Source: Croceivirga radicis (GTDB taxonomy: Bacteria; Bacteroidota; Bacteroidia; Flavobacteriales; Flavobacteriaceae). From it: a DNA stretch of 64,000 nucleotides. The notes under the pieces are model-generated. The model had not been told where the DNA came from. It saw only the letters and a program-made list of their open reading frames with translations, and ran no database searches. A program made the translations under genes and the position numbers. Shown here piece by piece: positions 52,083-61,396 of the stretch (its first letter is position 1; each line of letters starts with the position of its first letter). The DNA is taken from contig NZ_MTBC01000009.1 in assembly GCF_002072105.2 (NCBI RefSeq), positions 62,001 to 126,000 of the forward strand, read 5' to 3'.

Positions 52083-53426
52083 ATGCATTCTAGAAGAAAT
52101 TTTTTAAAAAATTCTGCAATGGCTACTGCAGCTACGGGTGTAAGTTTTCTGTTCCCTATAGAAATGCTGGCACATATGAGAAATAAGATAAGCCCCAACG
52201 ATCAAATACAAGTTGGATTAATTGGGTGTAAAGGAATGGGCTTTTCTAACCTTTTATCCTTATTAAAACTATCAGAAATAAAGGTTGTTGCGCTTTGCGA
52301 TGTGGATAAAACCGTTTTAGCGCAACGTACGGCAGATTTGGAAAAAGCCGGACTTAAAAAACCAGAGTGGTATACAGATTATAGGAAACTTTTGGAAGAT
52401 AAAAATGTAGATGTTGTAGTTATTGGCACACCAGACCATTGGCATTGTCTACAGTTGGTAGATGCATTGACGGCCGGTAAAGATGTGTACTGCGAAAAAC
52501 CAATAGCTAATAGTATTGCTGAGAGTAACGCTATGTTGAATGCGGTCAACTCCACCAATAAAATTGTTCAAGTAGGGCAATGGCAAAGAAGTCAACCACA
52601 TTTTGTAGATGCTATAAATTACGTGCATTCTGGTAAATTGGGTAAGATAAGGCTTGCCAAGGCATGGGCTTATCAAGGATGGATGAAGCCTGTACCTGTG
52701 GTTCCAGATACGAAAACACCAAAAGATGTGGATTATAAAATGTGGTTGGGGCCAGCAAAAAATAGACCTTTTAACGCCAATCGTTTTCACTTTAACTTTA
52801 GATGGTTTTGGGATTATGCTGGCGGGTTAATGACAGATTGGGGCGTGCATTTAATAGATTATGCATTGTATGGAATGAAAGCAGGCACTCCAAATTCGGT
52901 GATGGCCTTGGGAGGTAAGTTTGCCTATCCAGAAGATGCTTCGGAAACACCGGATACCTTGCAAACTGTCTATGAATATGATGATTTTTCAATTCTATGG
53001 GAGCATGCCACAGGAATAGATGGTGGTAATTACGGCCGCAACCATGGTATCGCCTTTATTGGTAATAATGGAACTTTAGTATTAGATAGAGGTGGTTGGG
53101 AGGTAATTCCTGAAGATAATAAGCCAGATTGGAGTACTAATTTAGGGCCAAAGATTGAAGCGGTACCGCTGCAGACCAACCAAGGTAACGGATTGGATTT
53201 GCATACTAAGAATTTTATTGAAGCGGTAAAATCTAGGGATAGAAGTACGCTAAACGCTCCAATTGAAGTAGGTTACAATACGGCGATGGTTTGCCATATG
53301 GGTAATATAGCCTACAAAACGGGGCAAAAGGTTAATTGGTTGGCCACAGATGGTAAATTTACCCAAACCGAAGCAAATACATTGATTACTCCAGAATACC
53401 ATAACAATTGGGTTTTGCCAAAATAA
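52083..53426 (+). CDS. Tat-exported Gfo/Idh/MocA family oxidoreductase
   Basis: A 447-residue NAD(P)-dependent oxidoreductase. A twin-arginine signal (SRRNFLKNSAMATAA) means it is exported folded with its cofactor. The Rossmann domain begins QVGLIGCKGMG; DYRKLLEDKNVDVVVIGTPDHWH and VYCEKPIANS (catalytic Lys of the EKP motif) follow, then the substrate domain with FRWFWDYAGGLMTDWGVHLIDY containing the family His. The substrate is probably a sugar derivative. It stands alone, not in a sugar operon. Confidence 0.88.
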   Translation: MHSRRNFLKNSAMATAATGVSFLFPIEMLAHMRNKISPNDQIQVGLIGCKGMGFSNLLSLLKLSEIKVVALCDVDKTVLAQRTADLEKAGLKKPEWYTDYRKLLEDKNVDVVVIGTPDHWHCLQLVDALTAGKDVYCEKPIANSIAESNAMLNAVNSTNKIVQVGQWQRSQPHFVDAINYVHSGKLGKIRLAKAWAYQGWMKPVPVVPDTKTPKDVDYKMWLGPAKNRPFNANRFHFNFRWFWDYAGGLMTDWGVHLIDYALYGMKAGTPNSVMALGGKFAYPEDASETPDTLQTVYEYDDFSILWEHATGIDGGNYGRNHGIAFIGNNGTLVLDRGGWEVIPEDNKPDWSTNLGPKIEAVPLQTNQGNGLDLHTKNFIEAVKSRDRSTLNAPIEVGYNTAMVCHMGNIAYKTGQKVNWLATDGKFTQTEANTLITPEYHNNWVLPK

Positions 53427-53431
53427 TACTA

Positions 53432-54022
53432 TCAACGGTATTGGTCATTAAGTCCAATACCGTTTTTAATCAAAGGCGTTATTTTCTCTATGCGTGCTAG
53501 TTTGGTTTTTTGTTGTTTTGCGGATTCAATAAATTCACAAAACTCCTTTTGTTTGTAAGGTGTAAACGCATCGAATTTTTGCTGGAGATTATTTGCCCTT
53601 AGGCAGCTTAGTAAAAGTTTTGGTATTTCTAATTTGTCATTCTTTTTGCTGGTCACCAACACCTTGCCTTGTTTGTGCTTGGTAATTGCCTCGTTTAAAT
53701 ATTGCCTTACCAGCGTTTTGTCTATAGAAGAAATATCTGATATTTTCCAATGTCGCATAGCTTTGGTCTTTCCTTCTTGGGCGTTTTCTAACAAATTTTT
53801 AGGATCATCCATGAAGGCGCCATTATAAAACCAGATACCGAAGTGATTTTTAAACCGGCAAATACCAAAAACGTTCTTGTTGTTTAGGGTATAAACCGGC
53901 ATGCCCCATTTGCAACATTCCTCCGCATCAGTCTCCAATGCAAGTTTTCTTAGAATTGCAATAGCATCAGAAAAATGATGTGGTTCGGCATAATAGGCAT
54001 CAGCCGTTTTACTTTTATTCAT
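53432..54022 (-). CDS. DUF1801 / YdeI-like protein
   Basis: A 196-residue cytoplasmic protein. The first 120 residues match DUF1801 ([34 protein letters not shown]), and the C-terminal 45 residues match the YdeI/OmdA tail ([30 protein letters not shown]). Function unknown; relatives are linked to peptide or stress responses without clear mechanism. It overlaps pepT by 8 bases at the 5' end, so it is co-transcribed with it. Confidence 0.8.
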   Translation of the reverse strand: MNKSKTADAYYAEPHHFSDAIAILRKLALETDAEECCKWGMPVYTLNNKNVFGICRFKNHFGIWFYNGAFMDDPKNLLENAQEGKTKAMRHWKISDISSIDKTLVRQYLNEAITKHKQGKVLVTSKKNDKLEIPKLLLSCLRANNLQQKFDAFTPYKQKEFCEFIESAKQQKTKLARIEKITPLIKNGIGLNDQYR

Positions 54023-55256
54023 CTTTAGAGCGGTTACGAGCAGTAAGTTCGCAAATTTTTACAATTACTTCTACCGCTTTTTGCATGCTTTCTAGAGGTA
54101 CATATTCATATTTTCCATGAAAATTATGCCCTCCGGCAAAAATATTAGGGCAGGGTAGCCCCATGAAACTTAGTTGGCTACCATCGGTACCACCTCTAAT
54201 AGGTTTTATAATGGGTGTAATGCCAACTTCTTGCATAGCTGCCTCAGCAATAGATACAATATGGAATACAGGTTCTACTTTTTCCCTCATATTTCTATAT
54301 TGGTCTTTTATTTCAACACCAATAACCTTCTCTTTAAAGTCTGCATTTAGTTTATTGGCTATAGCATTTAGCAACTCTTTTCTGGCATTAAAGTGTTCCA
54401 AATCATGATCACGTATAATTAGTTCAATTTGGGCGTTTTCTATAGTTCCTTCTATATGGTGTACATGAAAAAAACCCTCTCTACCCGTTGTTTTTTCTGG
54501 CACTTCGTTTTGTGGTAGCAGACTTAAATACGTATTTGCAAGGGTAATTGCATTGATCATTTTATTTTTGGCATAGCCTGGATGTACACTTTTTCCCTTA
54601 ATGCTTATGGTTGCCCCCGCGGCATTAAAATTTTCATATTCTAGTTCTCCAACTTGGCTACCATCCATTGTATAGGCCCATTCTGCACCAAATTTGGACA
54701 CATCAAATTTATGGGCGCCACGACCAATTTCTTCATCTGGAGTAAAACCAATTCTTATTTTTCCATGTTCTATTTCGGGGTGTTCAATCAAATATTCCAT
54801 AGCGGTAATAATTTCGGTCACACCTGCCTTGTCATCGGCACCCAATAAAGTTGTGCCATCTGTTGTTATCAAGGTTTGCCCTTTATATTGTCTTAAATCT
54901 TCAAAATAATCCGGAGATAAAACTATATTCCTAGTGGTGTTTAAAACAATGTCCTTACCATCGTAGTTTTCTATTACCTTAGGTCTAACATTAAAACCAC
55001 TAAAATCAGGACTTGTATCAAAATGGGCAATAAAACCAATGGTGGGTACTTCTTTTTTCGTATTACTGGGTAAAGATGCCATGATATAGGCATTTTCGTC
55101 TATGGTAACCTCTGTCATTCCTATTTGGTGTAATTCTGTTACCAACTTCTTGGCTAAATTCCACTGTTTGTCCGTACTAGGCGTTGTATTGGATTTAGGA
55201 TTACTTTGTGTATCTATTTTTACGTACTCCAAGAATCTTGATAGTAATTTTTCCAT
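54015..55256 (-). CDS. pepT: Peptidase T (tripeptidase)
   Basis: A 413-residue M20-type di-zinc aminotripeptidase. Metal ligands and active-site blocks are [37 protein letters not shown] and [34 protein letters not shown]. The dimerisation lid lies between (about 210-330). I place the start at the ATG at 55256, just before [16 protein letters not shown], where homologues begin; an in-frame start 18 bases upstream is less likely. It cuts N-terminal residues from tripeptides in the cytoplasm. Confidence 0.93.
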   Translation of the reverse strand: MEKLLSRFLEYVKIDTQSNPKSNTTPSTDKQWNLAKKLVTELHQIGMTEVTIDENAYIMASLPSNTKKEVPTIGFIAHFDTSPDFSGFNVRPKVIENYDGKDIVLNTTRNIVLSPDYFEDLRQYKGQTLITTDGTTLLGADDKAGVTEIITAMEYLIEHPEIEHGKIRIGFTPDEEIGRGAHKFDVSKFGAEWAYTMDGSQVGELEYENFNAAGATISIKGKSVHPGYAKNKMINAITLANTYLSLLPQNEVPEKTTGREGFFHVHHIEGTIENAQIELIIRDHDLEHFNARKELLNAIANKLNADFKEKVIGVEIKDQYRNMREKVEPVFHIVSIAEAAMQEVGITPIIKPIRGGTDGSQLSFMGLPCPNIFAGGHNFHGKYEYVPLESMQKAVEVIVKICELTARNRSKDE

Positions 55257-55355
55257 TAAAAGGTTTTTCATCAAAAATAAGGTTTATTCGGTCGGATTTC
55301 TTCTAGTCAACACGTAAAGTAATGTATCTTGCCCCACGTTTGAGAACACGTAAAT

Positions 55356-55772
55356 ATGAGAGGTCCGTTAGTGGCTTTATCGCTATTTTTTCTAGTAAAC
55401 CTAAATGCCCAAGATTGTTTGTTGGGAATAGGAGGTAAGGACGATGAGGTTATAATACAAACCTTTAAACTTACCGAGGAACAACAGGAAAATTTAAAAA
55501 ACTGGGGTGCTGAATTAAAGTTTAGAAACGAGATTTATACCAATAGGTTAAAAAATGTTTTAAGAAACTACCCAACGGAAACTTTAGAAAATCTAGAGGT
55601 TCGTGCGCAAAAACACAGTGATTTATTAGATAGTATGGAAGCTAACATGCGTTTGTTGGATAAGCGCCTATTGGGTCTGTTCAGTGTGGAGCAGTACAAT
55701 CTATACGTATCTCTATGCAATCAAATACAAAGGGTACCCATTTATACCAATGTGTCTCAAAACAAAAATTAA
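55356..55772 (+). CDS. Hypothetical secreted helical protein
   Basis: A 138-residue protein with a signal peptide ending near LNAQ (residue 19). The mature part is helical and charged (KLTEEQQENLKNWGAELKFRNEIY, then VEQYNLYVSLCNQI) and vaguely recalls Spy/CpxP-like helical hairpins, without their LTxxQ motifs being clear. I do not recognise the family. It sits between pepT and pyrD. Confidence 0.55.
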   Translation: MRGPLVALSLFFLVNLNAQDCLLGIGGKDDEVIIQTFKLTEEQQENLKNWGAELKFRNEIYTNRLKNVLRNYPTETLENLEVRAQKHSDLLDSMEANMRLLDKRLLGLFSVEQYNLYVSLCNQIQRVPIYTNVSQNKN

Positions 55773-55803
55773 GTTAAAAATAACCTAGCATAATTAGAGT
55801 TTC

Positions 55804-55811
55804 TATTTTTG
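55804..55811 (+). promoter_or_regulatory. -7 box of pyrD
   Basis: TATTTTTG matches TAnnTTTG. It overlaps an in-frame TTG at 55809, which argues that the true pyrD start is the ATG at 55830. Confidence 0.55.
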
Positions 55812-55829
55812 CAAAAAATTAAGGCCTTA

Positions 55830-56870
55830 ATGTATAAAGTTTTAATACGTCCTATTCTTTTTTTATTTGACGCAGAAAATGCCCATCACATTTCATTTTT
55901 CCTGATTAAGCTGTTTTCAAAGCTTGGGTTAACCGGTTTATATGGCAAACTATTTGTTAAAGAAGACAAACGGTTAGAAAGGGAGGTCTTTGGTTTAAAA
56001 TTTAAGAATCCGGTTGGTTTAGCTGCTGGTTTTGATAAAGATGCCAAGTTGTTCAATGAATTTTCAGATTTTGGGTTTGGTTTTATAGAAATAGGCACTC
56101 TTACCCCAAAACCCCAACCAGGTAACCCTAAAAAGCGTTTGTTTAGGTTGGTAGAAGATAAAGCCGTGATTAACAGAATGGGCTTTAACAACAAAGGAGT
56201 TTTTGATGCTGTAGAACGGTTAAAAAAAGAACACAAGGTTTTGATAGGGGGCAATATTGGAAAAAACAAAGTAACCGCCAACCAAGATGCCGTAAAGGAC
56301 TATCTAATCTGTTTTGATGCCCTATTTGATCATGTGGATTATTTTGTGGTAAATGTAAGTTCGCCCAATACCCCTGGTTTAAGAGAATTACAGGATAAAA
56401 AACCACTTACCGAAATTTTAGTTGCTCTAAAACGTCAAAACGAAAAATTAGCAACTCAAAAGAAGAGCAAAACCAAACCTATTTTATTAAAAATTGCTCC
56501 TGATTTAACCAATGCCCAACTTTTTGATATTATAGATATTGTAAAAGACACCCAGATTGATGGTGTTATCGCTACCAATACAACTATTGCCAGAGATAAT
56601 CTAAAATCTCATCTAACATTGGTAGAAGAAAAAGGCGGACTTAGTGGTAAACCCTTGACCAACAGAAGTACAGAGGTAATAGAGTTTCTGCATTACCATA
56701 GTAACGGTAGTTTTCCAATTATTGGAGTAGGCGGCATACATTCAGAAGAAGATGCCTTGGCAAAATTGCGGGCCGGTGCGTCTTTAGTGCAATTGTATAC
56801 TGGATTTATTTACGAGGGACCTGCTTTAATAAAGCGTATTAATAAGGCAATTTTAGCACAGGCTAATTAG
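55830..56870 (+). CDS. pyrD: Dihydroorotate dehydrogenase, quinone-dependent (class 2)
   Basis: A 346-residue membrane-associated flavoprotein that oxidises dihydroorotate to orotate in pyrimidine synthesis and passes electrons to quinone. The N-terminal helix pair (about 1-40) is the class 2 membrane anchor. FMN and substrate blocks are [52 protein letters not shown] (catalytic Ser), [11 protein letters not shown] and [13 protein letters not shown]. The 3' end overlaps the convergent Dabb gene by 8 bases. Confidence 0.94.
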   Translation: MYKVLIRPILFLFDAENAHHISFFLIKLFSKLGLTGLYGKLFVKEDKRLEREVFGLKFKNPVGLAAGFDKDAKLFNEFSDFGFGFIEIGTLTPKPQPGNPKKRLFRLVEDKAVINRMGFNNKGVFDAVERLKKEHKVLIGGNIGKNKVTANQDAVKDYLICFDALFDHVDYFVVNVSSPNTPGLRELQDKKPLTEILVALKRQNEKLATQKKSKTKPILLKIAPDLTNAQLFDIIDIVKDTQIDGVIATNTTIARDNLKSHLTLVEEKGGLSGKPLTNRSTEVIEFLHYHSNGSFPIIGVGGIHSEEDALAKLRAGASLVQLYTGFIYEGPALIKRINKAILAQAN

Positions 56871-57246
56871 TAACCCAGTAATCTACTACCAAAACATCTG
56901 CTAAATAATCTTTAAGTAAAGCGCCAAACGCTTTATGTGCAGGATGTGGTAAATATATTGCACGGTCTGCTTCACTCTTAAAAGTTAAAAAGAAACAATG
57001 AGTAAAACCTTTGTCCAAGCCTTCTGGACTATTATTGGTACCCCATTCAAAATCTTTTATTACTTGTATCTTATCAGGAAGGGCGTTAAAGGCGCGTTCA
57101 ATTTCAATTATTTTTCCTGCAGTGGTCTCTGGCTTAAATTTAAACAGTACAACATGTCTAAGCACACTATCTTTTGTTTGGTTCATGGTTTGGGCATTAA
57201 TGCTACTTAAGGCGCATATGGCTAATAACAAAAATAGATTTCTCAC
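56863..57246 (-). CDS. Exported Dabb (stress-responsive A/B barrel) protein
   Basis: A 127-residue protein with a signal peptide ([18 protein letters not shown]) followed by a Dabb ferredoxin-like barrel: [36 protein letters not shown] and [14 protein letters not shown]. The start is a GTG at 57246 because only that start includes the signal. The ligand and reaction are unknown. It converges on pyrD with an 8-base overlap. Confidence 0.8.
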   Translation of the reverse strand: MRNLFLLLAICALSSINAQTMNQTKDSVLRHVVLFKFKPETTAGKIIEIERAFNALPDKIQVIKDFEWGTNNSPEGLDKGFTHCFFLTFKSEADRAIYLPHPAHKAFGALLKDYLADVLVVDYWVTN

Positions 57247-57309
57247 GATAATAATTTTGAGTTAGTTGATAAAGCAACTTTTGTAAATTTAGCTTTTTAA
57301 AGTTTTCTA

Positions 57310-57936
57310 TTGAATATTGAAATTTTACTAGCCTTTGCGGCTGCTACGGCTACTCTGGCAATTGCTCCAGGACCAGATAATATTTTTGTCTTGGTTCAAA
57401 GTATTACCAATGGTAAAAAGCAAGGTTTGGCCGTTGTAGCTGGTCTTATGTCTGGTTGTTTGGTACATACCACATTATTGGCTTTTGGTATATCTATTAT
57501 CATAAGAGATAACCTATACTTATTTTGGATGATTAAGTTATTTGGCGCGGGTTATCTGCTTTACTTGGCTTATAAAGTATACCAAGCCAAAGCAGAGATA
57601 GTTTTGGATATAAAGGTGAACCAAACTACATCGGTTTGGCCGTTGTTCAAAAAAGGGTTTTGGATGAATGTGCTAAATCCTAAAGTAACCATATTTTTTC
57701 TAGCTTTTTTTCCAGGCTTTTTGTTCAGCGATACCCTTTCGCCCTATATTCAGTTTTACCTATTGGGTTTTTTATTTATACTGGTTTCCTCATTAATTTT
57801 TTGTGCCATAGCAATTCTTGCCGGCAGGGTAGGAGCTTATTTAAATTCTCATGCAAAAGCTGGGTTTTACCTAAAATGGATGCAAATAGTAGTATTCGTG
57901 GGCTTGGCAATCTATTTAGTAGGTACCGGTAAATAA
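57310..57936 (+). CDS. LysE family amino-acid exporter
   Basis: A 208-residue inner-membrane exporter (RhtB/LysE family) with six hydrophobic segments. The family signature ATLAIAPGPDNIFVLVQSITNGKKQG spans about residues 15-40, and NVLNPKVTIFFLAFFPGF about 121-138. The start is a TTG at 57310. It probably exports an amino acid or homoserine lactone-like metabolite; the substrate is unknown. HMG-CoA lyase follows after 16 bases. Confidence 0.87.
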   Translation: MNIEILLAFAAATATLAIAPGPDNIFVLVQSITNGKKQGLAVVAGLMSGCLVHTTLLAFGISIIIRDNLYLFWMIKLFGAGYLLYLAYKVYQAKAEIVLDIKVNQTTSVWPLFKKGFWMNVLNPKVTIFFLAFFPGFLFSDTLSPYIQFYLLGFLFILVSSLIFCAIAILAGRVGAYLNSHAKAGFYLKWMQIVVFVGLAIYLVGTGK

Positions 57937-57952
57937 TGGTAATTTTGAAACA

Positions 57953-58822
57953 ATGGAAAAAGAAGTGGTCAAAATTATAGAATGTCCTAGAGATGCCATG
58001 CAAGGCATAAAAACTTTTATACCAACGGCTAACAAAATAAAATATATACAATCCTTACTGGGGTGTGGTTTTGATACTTTGGATTTTGGCAGTTTTGTTT
58101 CGCCAAAGGCCATTCCACAAATGCAAGATACTGCGGCGGTTCTAGCGGGTTTAGACCTCTCTAAAACCAAAAGTAAATTGCTTTCCATAGTAGCCAATGT
58201 AAGAGGGGCAGAAGATGCCAGTGTACACCCAGAGATTACTTATCTAGGTTACCCATTTTCTATTTCAGAAAACTTTCAAATGCGTAATACCCATAAGACC
58301 ATTGCACAGTCTGTAGATATTTTAAAAGCCATTTTAGATATAGCCGATAAAAGCAATAAAGAAGTGGTTACCTATATTTCTATGGGGTTTGGAAACCCGT
58401 ACGGTGACCCTTGGGATGTGGATATTGTAGGTGAGTGGACAGAAAAGTTGGCAAGTATGGGAGTCAATATTTTATCACTATCAGATACTATTGGAAGTTC
58501 TGATCCAGATGTTATTTCTTATTTATTTTCTAACCTAATTCCCAAATACCCCAATGTAGAGTTTGGTGCCCACTTACATACCACCCCGGCAAAATGGCAC
58601 GAAAAGGTTGCTGCGGCTTATGCTGCAGGTTGCCGAAGGTTTGATGGTGCCGTACAAGGATTTGGTGGTTGCCCAATGGCTAAAGATGAATTAACCGGTA
58701 ATATGCCAACCGAAAAAATGCTCTCCTTTTTTACCGAACAAAAGGCAGAAACCAATGTAAACTGGATGGTTTTTGAAGCTGCCTATAACAAAGCCACCGA
58801 ATTATTCAGCACGTATCATTAA
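57953..58822 (+). CDS. Hydroxymethylglutaryl-CoA lyase
   Basis: A 289-residue TIM-barrel HMGL-like enzyme splitting HMG-CoA into acetoacetate and acetyl-CoA, the last step of leucine breakdown. Visible marks are ECPRDAMQGIKTFIPTANKIKYI, CGFDTLDFGSFVSPKAIPQM, LSDTIGSSDPD, EFGAHLHTTPAKW (metal-binding His pair) and the catalytic loop GFGGCPMAKDELTGNMPTE with its Cys. No other leucine-pathway gene is adjacent. Confidence 0.9.
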   Translation: MEKEVVKIIECPRDAMQGIKTFIPTANKIKYIQSLLGCGFDTLDFGSFVSPKAIPQMQDTAAVLAGLDLSKTKSKLLSIVANVRGAEDASVHPEITYLGYPFSISENFQMRNTHKTIAQSVDILKAILDIADKSNKEVVTYISMGFGNPYGDPWDVDIVGEWTEKLASMGVNILSLSDTIGSSDPDVISYLFSNLIPKYPNVEFGAHLHTTPAKWHEKVAAAYAAGCRRFDGAVQGFGGCPMAKDELTGNMPTEKMLSFFTEQKAETNVNWMVFEAAYNKATELFSTYH

Positions 58823-58832
58823 GAAAAGTTTA

Positions 58833-58924
58833 TTTATTTACAATAAGTCTAAATAAATTTTGCATAGTTGATGTGTCAACTATATTTTTGCAGCGATTTT
58901 TTATTTATAAGTAATCTAAATAAA
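58833..58924 (+). promoter_or_regulatory. Operator-rich promoter of the imelysin operon
   Basis: Two identical dyads TTTATTTA-N9-TAAATAAA lie at 58833-58857 and 58900-58924. Between them are a third dyad, ATAGTTGA-N4-TCAACTAT (58864-58883), and a -7 box TATTTTTG (58883-58890). A 14-base direct repeat TCTAAATAAATTTT (58848-58861 and 58915-58928) overlaps the two outer dyads. The downstream one ends four bases before the ATG. The arrangement fits a metal-responsive repressor binding on both sides of the promoter. Confidence 0.6.
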
Positions 58925-58928
58925 TTTT

Positions 58929-60152
58929 ATGTTGAAGAAGATTGTACCTTTTGCATGTGTTATAGTAGGTTTAACATCATGTTCATTGGATGATGATGGT
59001 GACGATGTTATCATCGACGAAATTCAAATTGAAAATCCAAGCTCTTACACGTTTGAAAGAGACGGAGCCTCTACAGTTTCTTTCTCTGGCCAAACTACAC
59101 GTTTACGTATGGGAGATGAACTTTTGGCTGCTATGATGGATGATTCATCTACCTTAGAAGAGCTAGGGGCAATGTATGCGCACGAAGAAGGAGCAGCAGA
59201 TTTTAGTGATGCTGATTTAAATGCATCTGATAAAAACTTATTAACTAAAACGGCAGCTTCGGTAGATTACTTCTCTACTAATTCCGCAGAGCAAATAGCC
59301 ATAAGAGCAGATTTTAATTCTTGGTTACAGACGCAGGTAGAAGAAGTGTTTCCTAATTGGAATACGGTTGCAACAGCAGGTGTTGCCGGGCAATTGGCAG
59401 ATGGCGCATCTACCAGATATGTAAATGCTCAAGGTTTGGAAATGAACCAAGTATTCAATAAATCACTTATTGGGGCTTTAATGGTAGACCAAGCCATCAA
59501 CAATTATTTAAGTCCAGATGTTTTGGATGCTGGCGACAATCCAGATAACAATGGAGCGGGCATAACAGAAGAGGGTAAAAATTATACCACTATGGAGCAC
59601 AAGTGGGATGAGGCTTATGGCTATGTCTTTGGGCAGAATGCAGATGCGGCCAATCCTAATGCAGATTTAGGTGCAGATAACTTTTTAAATAAATACTTGG
59701 GTAGAGTAGAAGGCGATGCCGATTTTGCCGGTATTGCAGATGATATCTTTCAGGCTTTTAAATTGGGTAGAGCGGCAATTGTGGCAAAACAATATACGGT
59801 TCGTGACCAACAAGCTGTTATAATTCAAGATAAAATCTCTACCATTATTGGTGTACGGGCGATATACTATTTGCAACAAGCAAAGTTAGAATTGGAGAAA
59901 GAATCGCCATCTTATGGTACTGTATTTCATGACTTATCTGAAGGTTATGGTTTTATTTACAGTTTACAATTTACCAGAGATACTAGTAAAGAAGCACCAT
60001 ATTTTACCAAGAACCAAGTAGATGCATTATTGGCTCAATTGTTAGGCGACGGGGATAATGGTCTATGGGATGTTACCCCAGAAACCTTACAAGATATTTC
60101 CGAGACCATAGCAAATGCATTTAGTTTTAGCTTGGAAGCCGCGGCTAACTAA
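58929..60152 (+). CDS. DUF4856 domain lipoprotein
   Basis: A 407-residue lipoprotein (lipobox LTSCS, Cys18) with an acidic start (LDDDGDDVIIDE). The rest is helical and matches DUF4856 (SYTFERDGASTVSFSGQTTRL, MNQVFNKSLIGALMVDQAINNYL, YTTMEHKWDEAYGYVFGQN). Its helical architecture and place next to an imelysin gene suggest a related iron-binding or transport role at the cell surface, but this is inference. It is the first gene of the putative iron operon. Confidence 0.85.
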   Translation: MLKKIVPFACVIVGLTSCSLDDDGDDVIIDEIQIENPSSYTFERDGASTVSFSGQTTRLRMGDELLAAMMDDSSTLEELGAMYAHEEGAADFSDADLNASDKNLLTKTAASVDYFSTNSAEQIAIRADFNSWLQTQVEEVFPNWNTVATAGVAGQLADGASTRYVNAQGLEMNQVFNKSLIGALMVDQAINNYLSPDVLDAGDNPDNNGAGITEEGKNYTTMEHKWDEAYGYVFGQNADAANPNADLGADNFLNKYLGRVEGDADFAGIADDIFQAFKLGRAAIVAKQYTVRDQQAVIIQDKISTIIGVRAIYYLQQAKLELEKESPSYGTVFHDLSEGYGFIYSLQFTRDTSKEAPYFTKNQVDALLAQLLGDGDNGLWDVTPETLQDISETIANAFSFSLEAAAN

Positions 60153-60183
60153 TTGAACAAAAGCGTTAATTCTCAAAAATAAT

Positions 60184-60226
60184 GGGGTTTTTGATAGGTG
60201 AAATATCGAGCCCCGTTTTATATTTG
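60184..60226 (+). promoter_or_regulatory. Hairpin and internal promoter before the imelysin gene
   Basis: GGGG...GATA / TATC...CCCC can fold into an interrupted hairpin (60184-60214), followed by a -7 box TATATTTG (60219-60226), 33 bases before the ATG at 60260. The imelysin gene may thus have its own promoter. An upstream TTG is 25 bases away, slightly too far for the consensus. Confidence 0.45.
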
Positions 60227-60259
60227 CACCGCTTAATTAGAATAAATAAAAATTAAGAA

Positions 60260-61396
60260 ATGAAAAGGAAAGTTTGGTACGTGGGAGTATTGCTAGCCTC
60301 CCTATTTATTTTGGCGTGTAGTTCGGATGCTATGGATGACGGCACGCAGCAAGATGATGGCCCTGTGAACGTGAGCTTTGACCGTAGCGCTATGTTGCGC
60401 AATTGGGCAGACAATATTATCATTCCGGCCTATACCAATTTCAATACCAATTTTAATGCGGTGGTAGCTGCAAATGCTGCTTTTAAAGCAGATGTTTCGG
60501 TAAATAACCTAGTTACGTTACGTAACGCTTGGCTAAATTCTTACCAAGATTGGCAATCTATTTCTATGTTCGAAATTGGTCCGGCAGAAGATAACGATTT
60601 ACGCTTAAATATTAACACTTATCCAACCGATGTTCAGGCAATATCCGAAGCTATAGCAAATGGTACATACGGTTTTGATTTACCTTCCAATAGGGATACC
60701 AAAGGATTTCCTGCTATGGATTACCTTTTAAATGGTATAGCGGCTACAGATGCGGAAATTATTGCAGTATATCAAGATACCAATTCGGGTCAAGCCCATT
60801 TGGATTTTTTAGAAGCGGTTGTGTTAGATATTCAATCTAGGGTTTCTACCGTAGCAACGGCATGGACCAGCGGATACAGAGATACGTTTGTTGCTAATGA
60901 CGGTGCTTCTGCTACTGCTAGCACAGACCGCTTGGTAAACGATGTTATTTTTTATTACGAAAAATTCTTAAGGGCTGGTAAAGTAGGCATTCCTATTGGT
61001 AAGTTTACGGGAACTGCGGCCCCTAACACTTTAGAGGCCTATTACAGTCCAAAAAATAGTAAAGTTTTATTGTTGGCTAGTTTAGATGCTTTTCAAGATT
61101 TTTTTAATGGCACTCATTTTCAAGGTTCTGCAAAAGGTGAAAGTCTAGCAAGTTATTTGGTGGCCTTAAATAGCGTTAAAAATGGAGAGGAATTAGAAAA
61201 TCTAATCAATGCCCAGTTAGAGAACGCTAGAGATTCTTTTGAAAGTTTAGGTGTTTTTAAAGAAGAAATAGAAAGCAGTTCTGCAAGTATAGCAGATGCA
61301 TATGACCAACTGCAATTGGTAGTACCCATGTTAAAGGTAGATATGGTTTCTGCTATGAGTATTGCGGTAGATTTTGTAGATGCAGACGGTGATTAG
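60260..61396 (+). CDS. Imelysin family lipoprotein
   Basis: A 378-residue lipoprotein (lipobox FILACS, Cys20). It matches the imelysin/peptidase M75 helical double-bundle family: NWADNIIIPAYTNFNTNF, LRNAWLNSYQDWQSISMFEIGPAEDN, then GFPAMDYLLNG and LDAFQDFFNGTHF. The GxHxxE motif of EfeO/IrpA-type proteins is not intact here (EIGPAED at the matching place). Relatives are iron-regulated and act in iron uptake. It lies in an operon with a FecA-like receptor. Confidence 0.85.
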   Translation: MKRKVWYVGVLLASLFILACSSDAMDDGTQQDDGPVNVSFDRSAMLRNWADNIIIPAYTNFNTNFNAVVAANAAFKADVSVNNLVTLRNAWLNSYQDWQSISMFEIGPAEDNDLRLNINTYPTDVQAISEAIANGTYGFDLPSNRDTKGFPAMDYLLNGIAATDAEIIAVYQDTNSGQAHLDFLEAVVLDIQSRVSTVATAWTSGYRDTFVANDGASATASTDRLVNDVIFYYEKFLRAGKVGIPIGKFTGTAAPNTLEAYYSPKNSKVLLLASLDAFQDFFNGTHFQGSAKGESLASYLVALNSVKNGEELENLINAQLENARDSFESLGVFKEEIESSSASIADAYDQLQLVVPMLKVDMVSAMSIAVDFVDADGD

